This document shows positions 58,101 through 60,000 of a stretch of 60,000 nt of DNA, piece by piece. Both the position numbers and the translations under genes were made by a program. The stretch covers positions 8,721,001 through 8,781,000 of the forward strand of contig NC_092680.1 in NCBI RefSeq assembly GCF_964355755.1. The letters are read 5' to 3'. The notes under the pieces were generated by a model. It saw nothing but the letters and a program-made list of their open reading frames with translations. It searched no databases and was not told the origin of the DNA. Each line of letters begins with the position of its first letter. Position 1 is the first letter of the stretch. Source of the stretch: Antedon mediterranea. Its lineage: Eukaryota; Echinodermata; Crinoidea; Comatulida; Antedonidae.

Positions 58101-60000
58101 TAACAGTAGAAAGGAACAAGAATAAATTAGTTTTGTAGATACTATTATATAATTGTAACAGATCAAAGCAGATTTTATGTAACACTGTATGTAAACAACT
58201 TAGATAATACCATGCTTCAACTGGTTCAACACAGGTTCTGTGTACTAAAGCAACAATCAATTTATCGAAAGCTATGCTATGAGGAATCATTATAGTGACC
58301 TATGCTATGAGGAATCATTATACCTATGCTACTACTACTGTACACGGTATCCCAGTTAAACACTATATTATCTAAATGTATTTCATAGATTCTAGACAGA
58401 TTCATCAGATCATTGTTATTGAGTTTATTACAGTATTACCATTACTTGTGCCTTAAATTAGGGTTTCCATGGTGAAGTAAAGTATTTTAAACAATAAATT
58501 TAAAGTTAAACACATTCACATGAATATTCATATTTTATATGATACATTAGAACATCTTCATTTATGTACATACTAATTAAACAGCGTGTGGGTGGACTTA
58601 GAATTAATGTCTCTGGTTATACATCCCATTCAGGGTCCTTTTAAAATACCTGACAAAAATAAAAGGATGTAGGTACTTTTTTTTAATTCTACTTCAATTT
58701 TAATTCAATCATTAATTTTTTTAATTAAATTGTCTTTACTCACAAAGATCACCTACAATTTATTAAACTGAAGAATTAAACTCTAGTAAATTTATGCAAG
58801 CATAAATTTTCAGAGAACAAATTCTGGCATACTGTATGATCTGCCATATTCGATATTCAAAGAATAATTTCATAAATAATTATAAAATCATAACTATGAA
58901 TTTTCATCAACAAATCTATGCATTCTAGGCTTACTACCAGTACCACTATAGAAATTATTGATAGCCCTTTTTTAACGAGAGTTAAGATTGATTTGAAATA
59001 TCGGGAACCTTCCATGACTATCTGGAAAGTCTGCAAGAAGCAAATTAGGAAGGTTTAAAGGCTATCAGAGGCTTGAAAGGAAGGATTTCAGTAGGAAAAG
59101 GGAGCAGCAGTTAGTATTTCCTTTAAAATATGTTACACACAGTTTTATAATAGTTTAACAAATACAATACCACATTTACCATGTTAAACACAAGCTGAAA
59201 TATTACACAAAAAAAGGCATGTTTACTGCAGCTATACATACTGTTGGCAAATATAATAATAATAAATTTCAAATAAACAATACATAATTGTGTCTCAGTT
59301 CTCACTAATAAAAATGTTAAAAATTTAGTAAAATAAATAATTAGCCTTATACAGATCTATAACAAAAGACTAGTGTGTTTATGCAAATTAGCAAGTTATG
59401 TAATAGGACTGCATTATTATCATAGCAACAACAGCTTGTTACATGGTTTGGAATTTGAGTTAGTACAGTATTTTATTTTGGGTGATTAATTGAATTGTGC
59501 TAATGTTTACCTCACTTTTTTCTTAGTATAATATATTTGTCTACGATAAGAAGCCCCTAACAATGTATTATGGAATATTTTAGTATCTGTTTTTAACATT
59601 TTAACTGTGGTGGATATATTAATATACAGTATTAAGAGAGCCTTATAGATATTGTTCCATGATTTTTTTATATTATTAAATAGTCATTCATTGACTAAAA
59701 AATTGAATCTAAATATAATATAAATAACTGTAGTAACAAAAATTATGTTACCTGGAAGCCCACAATGAGCAATTGTTTAAATGTAACTGTTTGTGAGTAA
59801 AGTGTTTTTATGCGGAAGTGAATAAACTTATTTCAACTACAAAATGACCTAGATTTTAAAGTTTCATTTTATTTTATTCATCTTATGTCTGTCCTTGTAA
59901 AAAAAAACTTACAGTGACACACTCATTACACAAATCACTACTAGATATCTGTAACTCATTAGTGTCATTGGTAACATCATCCTCATCAGCTTGTATCTGT
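52109..60000 (-). CDS. RGS9BP: RGS9BP (R9AP)-like tail-anchored RGS anchor protein, 3' part, six exons
   Basis: Membrane anchor that binds R7-family RGS proteins and places their GTPase-activating complex at membranes, as R9AP does for RGS9-1 in vertebrate photoreceptors. Minus-strand exons are 60000-59913 (partial), 58099-57933, 56417-56284, 54072-53931, 52849-52702 and 52252-52109; phases agree and give 273 residues. Matching blocks are [80 protein letters not shown] and [10 protein letters not shown], a syntaxin-like helical layout. The last exon carries one hydrophobic segment (about [20 protein letters not shown]) followed by a short acidic tail, as expected for a C-terminal anchor. Human R9AP is 235 residues, so this form has extra N-terminal sequence continuing beyond the window. 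The R9AP call over RGS7BP rests on the transmembrane tail. Confidence 0.92.
53091..53430. repeat. 24-bp minisatellite in an RGS9BP intron
   Basis: About 13-14 tandem copies of GGATTGAACCCTRGCACTAGGTCA. Most copies differ by one or two bases and one has a small insertion near 53177. Since 24 is a multiple of three, the array stays open in several frames and yields repetitive ORFs (NPDLVLGF-type), which are not genes. It lies between exons 53931-54072 and 52702-52849. Confidence 0.93.
54329..55052. mobile_element. 0.72-kb TIR element in an RGS9BP intron
   Basis: The left end carries TAACACCTAAATAAATTCCT then GTCATTTGA. The right end (about 55017-55052) carries the inverted copy TCAAATGACAGGAATTTATT then TAGATGTTA. 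The interior includes a cluster of AGGCCTAG words and a short ORF without domains. A third copy of the same terminal sequence lies at 55221-55256. Confidence 0.55.
55013..55259. repeat. 247-bp imperfect palindrome
   Basis: Fold-back structure centred on about 55136, with stem words GTTATATCAAC and GTTGATATAAC around an AACGCCG centre. The arms extend outward through ATGGTACAAATAATGGCAT, ATAATGAATGTTT and the CAAATGACAGGAA terminal motif. Its left part overlaps the right end of the 54329-55052 element. Confidence 0.8.
55328..56262. mobile_element. 0.94-kb TIR element ending next to an RGS9BP splice donor
   Basis: The left end TAACGCCCGTATTCTTAAAC continues with CGGACTTTAGT, and the right end is the inverted copy (to 56262). 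At least 30 bp match exactly, followed by a weaker GTAGTT/AACTAC match. TAA/TTA at the borders may be the target duplication. The interior has repeated GTCGA/TCGAC words and a 76-codon ORF without a known domain. No transposase is present. It lies in the RGS9BP intron directly after exon 56417-56284. Confidence 0.8.
56418..59912 (-). other. RGS9BP introns around exon 58099-57933
   Basis: AT-rich introns with no convincing further exon or complete mobile element. A short direct repeat (CTATGCTATGAGGAATCATTA) occurs twice near 58271-58321. Confidence 0.5.

Overview
The window is nuclear DNA of an animal: AT-rich, intron-rich, with GT-AG (and one GC-AG) introns, poly(A) signals and many non-autonomous transposons. 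The gene set (TM6SF1, an SHB-family SH2 adaptor, TMEM186, RGS9BP) is a deuterostome-type complement. The frequent palindromic AGGCCTAG words, pentamer-tailed LINE ends and (ATT)n-tailed repeats suggest a marine deuterostome invertebrate, most likely an echinoderm. This assignment is inference from texture, not from a diagnostic gene.

Four host genes were assembled exon by exon with consistent splice phases. (1) The 3' part of a TM6SF1-like membrane protein gene lies on + at 1-6585. (2) A complete 506-residue SHB/SHD/SHE/SHF-type adaptor lies on - from 40784 to 10629; it has six coding exons and a 23.7-kb first intron full of mobile elements. (3) TMEM186, a mitochondrial complex I assembly factor, is a single coding exon on + at 48923-49600. 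(4) The 3' part of RGS9BP/R9AP, the tail-anchored membrane anchor of R7-type RGS proteins, lies on - from the window end to 52109. Genes 1/2 and 3/4 converge; genes 2/3 diverge from a shared upstream region.

The remainder is largely mobile DNA. Between genes 2 and 3 sits a Ty3/Gypsy-type LTR retrotransposon (41458-47612). Its LTRs are nearly identical, but it has lost its integrase, carries a changed catalytic residue in reverse transcriptase and has several frameshifts. Upstream of its Gag it carries an unexpected ComEA-like helix-hairpin-helix ORF. A 3.3-kb fold-back element with about 1.1-kb arms, each holding four diverged tandem subunits, fills the GC-AG intron of gene 1. The SHB intron holds at least eight terminal-inverted-repeat elements (one nested in another), a 172-bp palindrome and two 5'-truncated LINE tails. 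The RGS9BP gene carries two minisatellites and two inverted-repeat structures, one ending about 20 bp from a splice donor.

The four genes have no evident common pathway. No RNA gene, CRISPR array or prokaryotic-type operon was seen.
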